From positions 1 through 37,416 of the forward strand of contig NZ_JAQZAT010000027.1 in the NCBI RefSeq assembly GCF_028736925.1: a stretch of 37,416 bases of DNA, given 5' to 3'. The position numbers and the translations under genes are program-made. The stretch comes from Flavivirga sp. 57AJ16 (GTDB lineage Bacteria > Bacteroidota > Bacteroidia > Flavobacteriales > Flavobacteriaceae). The notes beneath the pieces are model-generated. The model was not told where the DNA came from and did not search any database. It saw only the letters and a program-made list of their open reading frames with translations. Positions within the stretch are counted from its first letter, which is position 1, and each line of letters starts with the position of its first letter. Positions 23,660 through 33,246 of this stretch are shown here, in pieces.

Positions 23660-25048
23660 ATGAAAATACAACAAACTTTACGTAGTTTTTATTTATTGGG
23701 ATGCTTGATTATTCTTGCTGGTTGCACTGATTTTTTGGATACCGATTTACCATCTTCACAATTGACAGGGGAAGCCGTTTTTAAAGATCGGGCTACTGCG
23801 ACTGCAGCTGTAGCAAATATATATGCAGGTTTAAGGGACCAGACCTTGATTACTGGAAAGACCCGTGGCATAGGAAATCTTTTAGGGCTTTATTCAGATG
23901 AGTTGGATTATTATGGCTCCAATATTGGGACTCTTTATAATTTTAGTAACCATACGGTTTTGGCTACAGAATCAGAAGTGGCTGTCATATGGAATGATAG
24001 TTATAACTTGGTTTATGCCTGTAATTCCGTGTTGGAAGGGCTAGATGGCAATGATGCTATACCAGAAAGCGATAAAACACAATTACAAGGTGAAGCTCTA
24101 TTTCTTCGTGGTTTTATTCATTTTTATTTAAACCAACTTTTTGGAGATATACCTTATATAATCCAAACAGATTATAATCAAAATGCTATTACAGGAAAAT
24201 TAGCAAGTACCGAAATTTATGAACATTTGGTTTCAGATTTAGAAGAGGCTATAAGCTTGCTGCCTGAAACTTATACTAGTAGTGACAGAGTTCGTGTAAA
24301 CCAATTTGCTGCTATGGCCTTTTTGGCGCGGGTACAGCTCTATTTTGGCAATTGGGAAGCATCCTTGTCCCTATGCAATACCATTTTGGATAGGACTGAC
24401 TTTTATATTTGGGAAGAGGATTTGGATAATGTATTTTTGAAAGGAAGTAAGAGTACATTATGGCAATTAAAACCAATATCCCAGGGAGGTAATACATATG
24501 AAGGGCAAACTTTTATTTTTGAAACAGGACCTCCAAATAATATAGGAGTCCTTTCTCAATCCTTTATGGATGGCTTTGCCTCTGATGATCAACGTGCAGA
24601 CCAATGGACAAGGAGTATTACAGATGGTAGTTCTGTTTGGTTTCATCCATATAAATATAAGTTACGTAGTGTTACTGGAAGTTCTATGGAACATTCTGTG
24701 GTCCTACGTTTGGCGGAACTGTATTTAATTAGAGCTGAAGCGCGCCTGCATTTAGGAGATTTGGAAGGAGCGATGACTGATTTGAATAAAACCCGTAATC
24801 GTGCTGGCCTTTCCGATGTGGAGAATTTGGCAATGTCCGATATTTCGGATGCCATTTTGATAGAAAGGCGATATGAGCTTTTTACGGAATATGGTCATCG
24901 TTGGTTTGATCTCAAGCGAAACCAAAAAGCAGGAGAGGTGCTTGCTCCTATACAACCCAATTGGCAAGAAAATCATGTGTTATTCCCAATCCCAGAAACA
25001 GAACTTTTGGCAAACCCTAACCTAAACCCACAAAATGATGGCTATTAA
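23660..25048 (+). CDS. SusD/RagB-family outer-membrane lipoprotein, locus 1
   Basis: This 462-residue surface lipoprotein has lipobox LAGC with Cys22 as the lipidated residue. The N-terminal SusD-like domain carries ATATAAVANIYAGLRD, and TPR-like helices include LFLRGFIHFYLNQLFGDIPY. The C-terminal RagB/SusD domain has LRLAELYLIRAEARLHLGDL and the family end HRWFDLKR...LFPIPETEL...NPNLNPQNDGY. It captures substrate and closes over SusC. The downstream peptidase gene starts 14 bp inside its 3' end. Confidence 0.93.
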   Translation: MKIQQTLRSFYLLGCLIILAGCTDFLDTDLPSSQLTGEAVFKDRATATAAVANIYAGLRDQTLITGKTRGIGNLLGLYSDELDYYGSNIGTLYNFSNHTVLATESEVAVIWNDSYNLVYACNSVLEGLDGNDAIPESDKTQLQGEALFLRGFIHFYLNQLFGDIPYIIQTDYNQNAITGKLASTEIYEHLVSDLEEAISLLPETYTSSDRVRVNQFAAMAFLARVQLYFGNWEASLSLCNTILDRTDFYIWEEDLDNVFLKGSKSTLWQLKPISQGGNTYEGQTFIFETGPPNNIGVLSQSFMDGFASDDQRADQWTRSITDGSSVWFHPYKYKLRSVTGSSMEHSVVLRLAELYLIRAEARLHLGDLEGAMTDLNKTRNRAGLSDVENLAMSDISDAILIERRYELFTEYGHRWFDLKRNQKAGEVLAPIQPNWQENHVLFPIPETELLANPNLNPQNDGY

Positions 25049-27719
25049 ATTTAGTGTTAAAATCTATAGGGGTATGTATAACCAAAATACAGCACTTTGC
25101 TTTTTAAATAAGAAATGTGGTTATATCTTTTTATTTATTTTGATGTTATCAGCCTACCCATCTTGGGGACAGGCAACACCCAAAAAAAAACTAACTCCAA
25201 ACGACTATCATCGTTGGAGTACATTGTTCATTCCTCAAATATCTGATGACGGACAATGGGTTTCCTATACAAAACAGTACGATTATGGGCAGGATACGCT
25301 TTTTATAAGTTCTACAGATGGCAATACCAAGTATTTCTATCCTGGAGATGGTTTCTTAAAGTTCAGCCCCAAGGGTAGTAAAGCTCTAGTCCTAGATAAT
25401 TCGGTGTTGCAGATACAAGATCTCCTAGATGGAACTGTAGAAAAGGTTCCATCGGTCTTGAGTTACGAAATGATACAAGATGGTGTAAGTGTTCTGATCA
25501 GAAAAGTGGGAGACAAAAACTCTGGCCAGCATCTCTCCATAAAACACCTAAATACTGGAAACACCTATGATTTAACTGAAGTCAACATCTATACCATATC
25601 ATCAAAAGGTAATAAGCTTCTTTACAGCAAAAGGATTGGTGAAAGTTACAACCTCTATTTGTTAGATATGGCATCACATCCATATCAACCTGTTTTGTTG
25701 CGCACGTCTGTTGAACCATTTAAAAAGCTGACATGGGGTTCGTCTGGCAATAGCTTTGCGTTTCTGGAACAAGAAAGTTCTTCTGTGAACAATTTAGATC
25801 TGTGTTTCTATAAAATTGATGACCAACAATGGTTTCGTTTAAATCAAGAAAGTATCTTCTATAAAGATAGTCAGTTGAAATTGGCTGATTATCGATTGGT
25901 TATTGCACCAGACGATTCAAAAGTCTTATTTGGGGTAAAACCGTTGGTCGGTAATAATCAAATTAAAGATGATCTTGTTGAGATATGGCATGGTAAGGAT
26001 AAAATCATTCATCCAAGGAGAGAGAGTTTAGGTTTGGTAGGGGACCAAGTTCGCGATTGGATGTGGTGGCCAAAAAAACAAAAAGCCATTAAGCTTGAAA
26101 CGAAAAACCATCCCGAATCTGTACCCGCACCAGATTTTAATTATGCAGTCGTTTATAACTTATGGGATAATGAACCACGGTTCAAGAGGGATTTTGAAAT
26201 GAACATATACATCAAAGAATTGCCAAGTGGTAAAAACCATTTGCTTGCCGAGAATATAGAAAGTTATGGTGGAAGGTATATAAAATTTTCAGACGATGCG
26301 CGTTTTATTAAATATTTTAAAAATGGCCATTGGTGGGTCTATAATACCAAAAATCAATCGTATGTCAATTTAACTGAAAATTTGGATGGTAGGTTTTCTT
26401 TTTTGGATTATGGCAATGTCGAAGATGAGGTTCCCTATGGGAGTCCTGGTTGGAACCATGAATTGAATATGGTTCTAATCTATGATGAATACGACCTTTG
26501 GCAGGTTTCGTTGGATGGAAAAAGAAGTAAACGATTAACTAATGGTAGGGAAAAGGGCATCAGATATAGAGTTTGTGATGCCACCTTTGAACCCAGTACG
26601 GCCGGTTACTTTTCCAATTTTACGGATAATAGACTTGATGTGGATAAGGGTTTAGTCCTTGAAGCGCAAGGGGACGATATAAGTTCGGGCTACTTTTATT
26701 TGGATCCCGATAAGGGATTGCAAGCGTTGGTTTATGGACCTAAAAGGGTTTATAATCTAAAAAGAGCTAAAAATTCACAGGACTATATTTATCTTGAGGA
26801 GTCCTTTGAAGAACCAACTAGACTTGTCCATTTTAAAAAAGGAAATACCCCAAACACCATTGCTAACCCCAATGCATTCCAGTTCAAATATGCTTGGGGT
26901 AGATCCAAGTTGATAAATTACCAAAACAAAAATGGTGAGAACATACAGGGTGTGTTGATTTATCCTTCAGATTATGAGCCCGGTCAAACCTACCCTATGG
27001 TAGTACATATTTATGAAGAGCAAAAGCATAAACTACATAAAGCTGTAATCCCATCGGAATATGATAAATTGAATCCGACAGTTTTTGCCGCGAACGGTTA
27101 TTTTTTTCTTTATCCTGATATCAAATATGATATAGGGAGTCCTGGTAATAGTGCATTGGACTGTGTAACATCTGCTGTTAATAAGGTTGTCGATATGGGC
27201 TTGGTAGATCCTAAAAGGGTCGGTCTCTATGGCGCCTCTTTTGGTGGTTTTGAAACGACATATATTATTTCCCAAACAGATATTTTTGCAACGGCCATAG
27301 CTGGTGTAGCTGTGACTGATTTTGTTCGTAGTTATCTATCCATAAGTGAGTCAGAAGATTGGGATAATGCGTGGCGCTATGAACACCATCAGTTTAGGAT
27401 GGGTAAAAGTTTTACAGAGAACTTTAAAAATTTTATTGACAACTCTCCCATTCACCATGTACATTCAATAAATACACCTTTGCTGGGATGGGTTGGTAAA
27501 GCTGACCGTAACGTACATTGGACACAGAGTGTAGAACTATACCTAGCATTAAGACGATTGAAAAAAGAGCATATACTTTTAGTCTATCCTAAAGAAAAAC
27601 ATTCTATTAGGGATAAGGAGAAGCAGAAGGATCTGGCCCAACGTGTTAATGAGTGGTTGGATCACTATTTAAAGAGGTATCCAAAGAAAGAATGGATGGA
27701 GAAAGGGTGGAAGGAGTGA
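25035..27719 (+). CDS. S9-family (prolyl oligopeptidase type) serine peptidase, exported
   Basis: This 894-residue protein (counted from ATG 25035) combines an N-terminal beta-propeller-like half with a C-terminal alpha/beta-hydrolase. The catalytic triad is readable: Ser735 in GASFGG, Asp824 in GKADRNVHW and His856 in KEKHSI, with family-typical spacing. The signal peptide is GYIFLFILMLSAYPSWGQA; starting at ATG 25074 (MYNQNT) gives a more normal signal peptide, and I keep the longer frame only because it overlaps susD and could be coupled. S9 enzymes cleave oligopeptides. Being last in a SusCD operon, it probably trims captured peptides in the periplasm or at the surface. Confidence 0.9.
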   Translation: MMAIKFSVKIYRGMYNQNTALCFLNKKCGYIFLFILMLSAYPSWGQATPKKKLTPNDYHRWSTLFIPQISDDGQWVSYTKQYDYGQDTLFISSTDGNTKYFYPGDGFLKFSPKGSKALVLDNSVLQIQDLLDGTVEKVPSVLSYEMIQDGVSVLIRKVGDKNSGQHLSIKHLNTGNTYDLTEVNIYTISSKGNKLLYSKRIGESYNLYLLDMASHPYQPVLLRTSVEPFKKLTWGSSGNSFAFLEQESSSVNNLDLCFYKIDDQQWFRLNQESIFYKDSQLKLADYRLVIAPDDSKVLFGVKPLVGNNQIKDDLVEIWHGKDKIIHPRRESLGLVGDQVRDWMWWPKKQKAIKLETKNHPESVPAPDFNYAVVYNLWDNEPRFKRDFEMNIYIKELPSGKNHLLAENIESYGGRYIKFSDDARFIKYFKNGHWWVYNTKNQSYVNLTENLDGRFSFLDYGNVEDEVPYGSPGWNHELNMVLIYDEYDLWQVSLDGKRSKRLTNGREKGIRYRVCDATFEPSTAGYFSNFTDNRLDVDKGLVLEAQGDDISSGYFYLDPDKGLQALVYGPKRVYNLKRAKNSQDYIYLEESFEEPTRLVHFKKGNTPNTIANPNAFQFKYAWGRSKLINYQNKNGENIQGVLIYPSDYEPGQTYPMVVHIYEEQKHKLHKAVIPSEYDKLNPTVFAANGYFFLYPDIKYDIGSPGNSALDCVTSAVNKVVDMGLVDPKRVGLYGASFGGFETTYIISQTDIFATAIAGVAVTDFVRSYLSISESEDWDNAWRYEHHQFRMGKSFTENFKNFIDNSPIHHVHSINTPLLGWVGKADRNVHWTQSVELYLALRRLKKEHILLVYPKEKHSIRDKEKQKDLAQRVNEWLDHYLKRYPKKEWMEKGWKE

Positions 27720-27772
27720 TATAGAATAAATCATTAGATTTTTTTACACTAAAACAGAATTTACATAGACAT

Positions 27773-28318
27773 TTAAACAAACAACAACAAATAATAGGTG
27801 TCTTTTAACAATTCCCGTAATTTCCTAAATGCATTTCGTTTGGTTGTACGCACCGTATTTTCAGAGATTTGCATTTTAATGGCAATTTCGGGGTTTTTTA
27901 TGCCTTGCAAAGACAGTTCTATTATTTCTCTTTGACGGTCAGGTAAACTGGCAATAGCCTGATGAACAATAGCAAAAGTTTCTTGATTAATGATATTTTT
28001 TTTCAAAAAAGATTCAGATTTCAAAGCCCTTAAAGATTCAAGATCCGTACTCTTTTTAGACCGCTTTAAAACATTGATACACTGGTTACGTGTAATGACA
28101 TACAAAAAGCTTTTTACACCTTGTATGGTATCGAATTCCTCACGTTTGTTCCAATACTTCACTAAAGATTCTTGAGCGACATCCTCACTTAAATCAGTTG
28201 ATTTTAAAAAGGTCTTTGCAAATGAGCAAAGTATAGGATAGAAGTCATTAAAGAATTCCTTAAAGACAATTTCGTCCCCTTGCTGTATATAACTTATAAT
28301 ATTTTCCTTTTTGATCAT
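27773..28318 (-). CDS. ECF RNA polymerase sigma factor (FecI-like), locus 2
   Basis: This 181-residue ECF factor has region 2 at about 20-85 (DLSEDVAQESLVKYWNKREE) and region 4 at about 120-172, with helix-turn-helix NPEIAIKMQISENTVRTTKR. It is convergent with the S9 peptidase gene (53-bp gap) and divergent from fecR of locus 2 across 185 bp. Sequence outside the conserved helices differs clearly from the locus 1 sigma factor, so the two probably read different promoters. Confidence 0.9.
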   Translation of the reverse strand: MIKKENIISYIQQGDEIVFKEFFNDFYPILCSFAKTFLKSTDLSEDVAQESLVKYWNKREEFDTIQGVKSFLYVITRNQCINVLKRSKKSTDLESLRALKSESFLKKNIINQETFAIVHQAIASLPDRQREIIELSLQGIKNPEIAIKMQISENTVRTTKRNAFRKLRELLKDTYYLLLFV

Positions 28319-28503
28319 CCCTCACTTTACAACGGTAAATATATAAAAAAAGACAAACAGAAAATGTTTCAAGTAATTATGTCTTAAATTTATAGGTAGA
28401 CGGTAGATTGAAGTTGAAATTAAAAAATATTTCACAGATCAATACCACAAGTCTGCATTTCGTTTGTATTTAAGTTAAGTACATATTACAAAAACGTTAT
28501 AGA

Positions 28504-29688
28504 ATGTTTAAGAAAGAGCATTATTTACATGTAGCAAAGCTCATTGCCAATGAGATAAACGGATCCATCAGCGAATCTGATAAAGCGACTTTAGCTGATT
28601 GGCTTGAGGAATCTGAAGATAATAAAATGATTTATAAAGCGATTATGGAAGAAGGTTGGTATCAATCCATTGTTGAAGAAATCGAAGTTTTTGATATCGA
28701 TAAGGGTTGGCAAAAGGTGCAAGGTAGAATCCATTCTAAAGCCAAAGTCATGAAACTATTCCCAAGAGTTTATAAATATATAGCGGCAGTTCTTGTGGTT
28801 GGATTATTAATCACAGGATATATATTTAAAGACAATTGGTTTAGCACTACACAGAATAACAAGCCAATCATCGTCAACAACCAAATTAAAACGGGTAGCA
28901 ATAAAGCAACCTTAACTTTTGAGGACGGTACTCAAGTTATTTTAGAAAAGGGAACGACGTTACAAATGAACAATATGACGAGTAACGGTGAGGAGATTAT
29001 CTATACAGACAATAAAAAACCCTCAGAGGATATAGAATACAATGTGATTACCATTCCACGTGGAGGTCAATTCTTTATAAAGTTAAATGACGGCACGCAA
29101 GTTTGGTTGAACTCGGAGTCACAATTAAGATATCCTGTTAATTTCATAGATGGGGAAACCAGGCAAGTGGATTTGGTTTATGGTGAAGCCTATTTTGATG
29201 TGTCACCTAGTACAGAACATAAAGGTTTAGACTTTAAAGTGTATCATGATCAACAGGAAGTTCAAGTATTGGGAACAGAATTCAATATCAAAGCCTATAA
29301 AGACGAAACCAATGTCTATACAACGCTTGCAGAGGGGAAAGTAGCCATAAATTATAATAACAAAACCCAACTTCTAGACCCAGGAGAACAGTCTATATTG
29401 GATAGCAATACAAATGTGCTCAAAATTACCAATGTAGATGTTAAGATAGAAACAGCTTGGAAAGAAGGCGATTTCAACTTTATTCAAGGCAAGTCATTAA
29501 AAGAGATCATGAAAATATTATCAAGATGGTATGATTTCGATATCATTTTTGAAAATGAATCATTAGAAGATGTAAGGTTTAAAGGTATACTAGGGAAAAA
29601 CCAAAATGTCGAAGAAATACTTTCTGCCATTAAATCCACATCAATCAACAATTACGAAATAAACAATAAAACAATAATATTAAAATAA
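28504..29688 (+). CDS. FecR family anti-sigma factor, locus 2
   Basis: This 394-residue paralog of the locus 1 FecR has a cytosolic helical part (1-90), a membrane helix at about 97-113 (IAAVLVVGLLITGYIF), a FecR domain (IPRGGQFFIKLNDGTQVWLN, VYGEAYFDVSPSTEH, LGTEFNIKAY) and a DUF4974 domain (LKEIMKILSRWYDFDIIF). The periplasmic parts of the two FecR proteins are strikingly alike while the cytosolic sigma-binding parts are not, which fits duplication followed by divergence of sigma partners. It precedes susC by 237 bp, exactly as in locus 1. Confidence 0.9.
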   Translation: MFKKEHYLHVAKLIANEINGSISESDKATLADWLEESEDNKMIYKAIMEEGWYQSIVEEIEVFDIDKGWQKVQGRIHSKAKVMKLFPRVYKYIAAVLVVGLLITGYIFKDNWFSTTQNNKPIIVNNQIKTGSNKATLTFEDGTQVILEKGTTLQMNNMTSNGEEIIYTDNKKPSEDIEYNVITIPRGGQFFIKLNDGTQVWLNSESQLRYPVNFIDGETRQVDLVYGEAYFDVSPSTEHKGLDFKVYHDQQEVQVLGTEFNIKAYKDETNVYTTLAEGKVAINYNNKTQLLDPGEQSILDSNTNVLKITNVDVKIETAWKEGDFNFIQGKSLKEIMKILSRWYDFDIIFENESLEDVRFKGILGKNQNVEEILSAIKSTSINNYEINNKTIILK

Positions 29689-29691
29689 AAT

Positions 29692-29757
29692 GTCTTTGCA
29701 AGGTGCAAGGTAAACCTACATTGAGCCTAGTCAAAATAATATGACAATCTCAAGAAT
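29692..29757 (+). repeat. Degenerate repeat after fecR, locus 2
   Basis: The stretch begins GTCTTTGCAAGG and ends GACAATCTCAAG, a decayed form of the GTCATTGCGAGG...GCAATCTC repeat at the matching site of locus 1. It also contains CATTGAGCCTAGTCAAAA, a decayed CATTGAGCGCAGTCGAAA core. Confidence 0.4.
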
Positions 29758-29780
29758 TAAACGAAAATTAAGTAATAATA

Positions 29781-29896
29781 ACCAAAACTAAAATATATGA
29801 AGAAAAAATACATCTGTGACTAAAACAAAAGGAGGATTATAGTTTTTACCTGGACAGTGCTGACTATATCCCCCTAAATCGTATTAATTAATTAAA
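29781..29896 (+). promoter_or_regulatory. Conserved susC leader, locus 2
   Basis: It carries AAAATATATGAAGA (29790-29803), TATCCCCCTA (29867-29876) and ATTAATTAATT as in locus 1, with CACACAAATTTATGGAA across the susC start. The mini-ORF here is eight codons (MKKKYICD, 29797-29823). A purine-rich AAAGGAGGA lies at 29828-29836 without a start codon at the proper distance. Confidence 0.5.
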
Positions 29897-29925
29897 TCAT
29901 TAACTAACTAATAACACACAAATTT

Positions 29926-32900
29926 ATGGAAATAATATTAACAAACTCTGGTTTCTTTACAAGAAAACAGATTCTAAAGTTTATGATGAAAACATTTATT
30001 TTCTTATGCTGTTTGTCGGTATTTAGCTTAACTCCGGTAGATGTAATATCGCAAAATTCTAAAATTAAAATAGAAGCTGATAAAACATTAACAGTTGACG
30101 AAGTGTTCTACCTCATTATGAACCAAACAGATTATAAATTTATTTATGAAGAAGATATTTTCAAGGACTTTCCAAAAGTTCAGGTAAGAAAAGGAACAAT
30201 CAGCACAAGTAAATTGTTAAACGAAAGTTTATCGAATGGTAATTTAAATGTCGTCTTAACAAAAGATAATACCATACTCATTAAAGAAGCTAATTCTCAA
30301 CAACAGCAACAAGTTTCGGGTAAAGTAACAGACGAAAAAGGCATGCCAGTGGCTGGTGCAACAGTGTTAATAAAAGGTACAACCAAAGGAACTGCAACCG
30401 ATTTTGATGGCTCATATGCCATTACCGTTCCTAATCCTGAAAATGTTTTGGTATTTTCAGCTTTGGGGTTTGCTTCGCAGGAAATTACAGTAGGTAGCCA
30501 ATCAGTTATTAATGTAACTTTTATAGAAGAATCCACACAACTAGGAGAAATAGTACTAAATGCAGGCTATTATGAAACATCCCAAAGAGAAACCACTGGA
30601 AGTATAGCCAAACTAGATGCTAAAGCCATAGAAAAACAACCAGTAAGTAACCCAATTGCAGCTATGCAAGGCTATTTATCAGGTGTTAATATAACCCAAT
30701 CTACTGGAGTTCCCGGTGGGGGTTATGAAATTGAAATTAGGGGTCAAAATTTTATAAATGGTATTACCGATCCATTGTTTATTGTAGATGGTGTTCCATT
30801 CAGCTCTCAATCATTGGGATCTAATGATGTATCTCGGCAAATACATAACGGAGGCATAAGTCCACTGAATGCATTTAATCCGAACGACATCGAAAGTATA
30901 GAAGTATTAAAAGATGCTGATGCTACCGCTATCTATGGATCTCGAGGCGCAAATGGCGTTGTATTAATTTCTACCAAAAAAGGTAAGGAAGGAAAAACAC
31001 GGTTTCAAGCTAATTTGAGTAGCACATTAGGCCAGGTATCCAATTTTTTAGATTTGATGAATACCGAGCAGTATCTTGAAATACGAAGAGAAGGTGTTGC
31101 AAATGATGGTTACGCATCTTTTTTAGAAAACCCTGCTTTTGACTCTTTTTGGCCTGATATTAAACTCTGGGATAATAGCCACTATACGGATTGGCAAAAG
31201 GAACTTATAGGAGGTACTGCTTACAAACATAATGGGCAATTATCTGTTTCTGGAGGTAATGCGCAAACCCAATTTCTAATAAGCGGAGCATATCAAAAGG
31301 AGACAACAGTTTTTCCAGGTAATGCAAATTATAAAAAGGCAACTGTAAATAGCAATATTAATCATCAATCCAGTGATAATCGGTTTAGAATAATTTTGTC
31401 TACAATTTATAGTAATGAAAAACATAAGCTGCCTAGAACCGATTTAACAAATCAGGCTTACACTTTGGCACCTAACGCACCTGAATTATATGATGAGGAA
31501 GGGAACTTAAATTGGGAAAATAATACTTGGGATAATCCTTTGGCTTCATTAGAAGAAGAATACCATTCAAAAATTAATACTTTATTGGCTAATGCTGTAG
31601 TGTCTTATAAGGTATTACCCAATCTTGAAATAAAATCTAGTTTAGGGTTTAACACCTATAGGTTAGATTCATACAGAATACTTCCAAGTACAGCAAGGAA
31701 CCCAAGGTTTAATTCTACTCCCCAAAATTATTCTTCAATAACTACAAATAACTCTGATCGTCAGTCATGGATAGTAGAACCACAATTAAATTGGAAAAAA
31801 GAATGGCGTAATATTAAACTGGATATATTAATTGGAACAACATTTCAAAATGAAATCGCACAACAATTTGTTCAAAGAGGTAGAGGATTTCCTAGTAATG
31901 ACCTCATAAATAATTTAGCAGCTGCTGAAACATTGGAAGTTCTTCAGGATACAGACAGTGAATATAATTATCAGGCATTTTTTGGAAGATTAAATTTGAA
32001 TCTTTATGGAAAGTACATATTAAATATTACAGGTCGTAGAGATGGGTCATCTAGATTTGGTCCTGGGAAACAGTTTGGTAATTTTGGTGCTGCTGGATTT
32101 GCTTGGCTGTTTTCAGAAGAAGATATTTTTACTGATAGCTCTATAATCAGTTTTGGAAAGCTACGAGCAAGTTACGGTACTACAGGTAGTGATAATATTG
32201 GAGATTATAGGTTCTTGGACACTTACACTGTTACGGGAGATGATTATGACGGCACAACCATTTTAGAGCCAACAGGTATATTCAATCCTTTGTTTGCTTG
32301 GGAGGAGAATAAAAAATTGGAAGTTGGTTTGGAACTTGGATTTTTAAATGACCGAATTTTACTCAATACAGGTTGGTATCAGAATAGATCTTCAAATCAA
32401 CTCGTTGGAATACCATTAGCAGCAACAACAGGATTTTCAGAGTTAACGGGTAATTTTGATGCAACTGTTGAGAACACGGGGTTTGAAGTCGATTTACGTA
32501 CAATCAATATTCAAAAAGGAGACTTTAGATGGACAACCACCTTTAACATATCAGTACCAAAGAATAAATTGGTAAAATTTGATGGTTTGGAAACATCCAC
32601 TTTTGCTGATCAATATATTATAGGAAAACCTTTAACAATTGTAAAACTGTATAATGCTTTGGGCGTTGACCCTGAAACTGGAGCTTATCAATTTGAAGAT
32701 TACAATGATGATGGCGTTATAAGTAGACCTGAAGATAACCAATGGGTTGAAGATAGGGCACCTAAATTTTATGGTGGCTTGGGTAATACCTTAAGTTACA
32801 AAAATTTAAGCCTTGATTTTTTCTTCCAGTTTAAAAAGCAAAAGGCATACAATGAGTTACGTTTTCAGGCAGTGCCAGGATATCCAAGAAACGCTACCAC

Positions 32901-33228
32901 AAGTTTATTAGATAGATGGCAACAACCTGGGGATACAAATCCTATTCAAATGGCTACTGCTGGTCTAAATATCGGTGGCGTAGATTCAAATGGACTTCAA
33001 GGGACAAGTAATGCAGCTTTTACTGACGCTTCATTTATTCGTTTGCGTAACATATCATTAAATTATAAAGTACCAGATTTAAATAATGGTCTTGATATAA
33101 ATGTGTATTTACAGGGTCAAAACCTGGTAACATTTACAAACTATACAGGTCCAGATCCTGAACAACCATTAAGTAACCGTTTACCACAATTGAGACAGAT
33201 TACCCTGGGACTTCAATTAGGCTTTTAA
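29926..33228 (+). CDS. SusC/RagA-family TonB-dependent outer-membrane porin, locus 2
   Basis: This 1100-residue paralog of the locus 1 porin has the same order: signal peptide (FIFLCCLSVFSLTPVDVISQ), STN domain (about 48-120), carboxypeptidase-regulatory-like domain (about 130-205), plug (GQNFINGITDPLFIVDGVPF; IYGSRGANGVVLISTKKG) and barrel ending TLGLQLGF. Similarity to the other SusC is high throughout and nearly exact in the beta-sandwich (TVLIKGTTKGTATDFDG, ITVPNPENVLVFSALGF). The plug and some barrel loops differ (extra residues after NDGYASFLENPAF), so the cargo probably differs. SusD begins 18 bp downstream. Confidence 0.93.
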   Translation: MEIILTNSGFFTRKQILKFMMKTFIFLCCLSVFSLTPVDVISQNSKIKIEADKTLTVDEVFYLIMNQTDYKFIYEEDIFKDFPKVQVRKGTISTSKLLNESLSNGNLNVVLTKDNTILIKEANSQQQQQVSGKVTDEKGMPVAGATVLIKGTTKGTATDFDGSYAITVPNPENVLVFSALGFASQEITVGSQSVINVTFIEESTQLGEIVLNAGYYETSQRETTGSIAKLDAKAIEKQPVSNPIAAMQGYLSGVNITQSTGVPGGGYEIEIRGQNFINGITDPLFIVDGVPFSSQSLGSNDVSRQIHNGGISPLNAFNPNDIESIEVLKDADATAIYGSRGANGVVLISTKKGKEGKTRFQANLSSTLGQVSNFLDLMNTEQYLEIRREGVANDGYASFLENPAFDSFWPDIKLWDNSHYTDWQKELIGGTAYKHNGQLSVSGGNAQTQFLISGAYQKETTVFPGNANYKKATVNSNINHQSSDNRFRIILSTIYSNEKHKLPRTDLTNQAYTLAPNAPELYDEEGNLNWENNTWDNPLASLEEEYHSKINTLLANAVVSYKVLPNLEIKSSLGFNTYRLDSYRILPSTARNPRFNSTPQNYSSITTNNSDRQSWIVEPQLNWKKEWRNIKLDILIGTTFQNEIAQQFVQRGRGFPSNDLINNLAAAETLEVLQDTDSEYNYQAFFGRLNLNLYGKYILNITGRRDGSSRFGPGKQFGNFGAAGFAWLFSEEDIFTDSSIISFGKLRASYGTTGSDNIGDYRFLDTYTVTGDDYDGTTILEPTGIFNPLFAWEENKKLEVGLELGFLNDRILLNTGWYQNRSSNQLVGIPLAATTGFSELTGNFDATVENTGFEVDLRTINIQKGDFRWTTTFNISVPKNKLVKFDGLETSTFADQYIIGKPLTIVKLYNALGVDPETGAYQFEDYNDDGVISRPEDNQWVEDRAPKFYGGLGNTLSYKNLSLDFFFQFKKQKAYNELRFQAVPGYPRNATTSLLDRWQQPGDTNPIQMATAGLNIGGVDSNGLQGTSNAAFTDASFIRLRNISLNYKVPDLNNGLDINVYLQGQNLVTFTNYTGPDPEQPLSNRLPQLRQITLGLQLGF

Positions 33229-33246
33229 CTTTAAAAAAATGATATT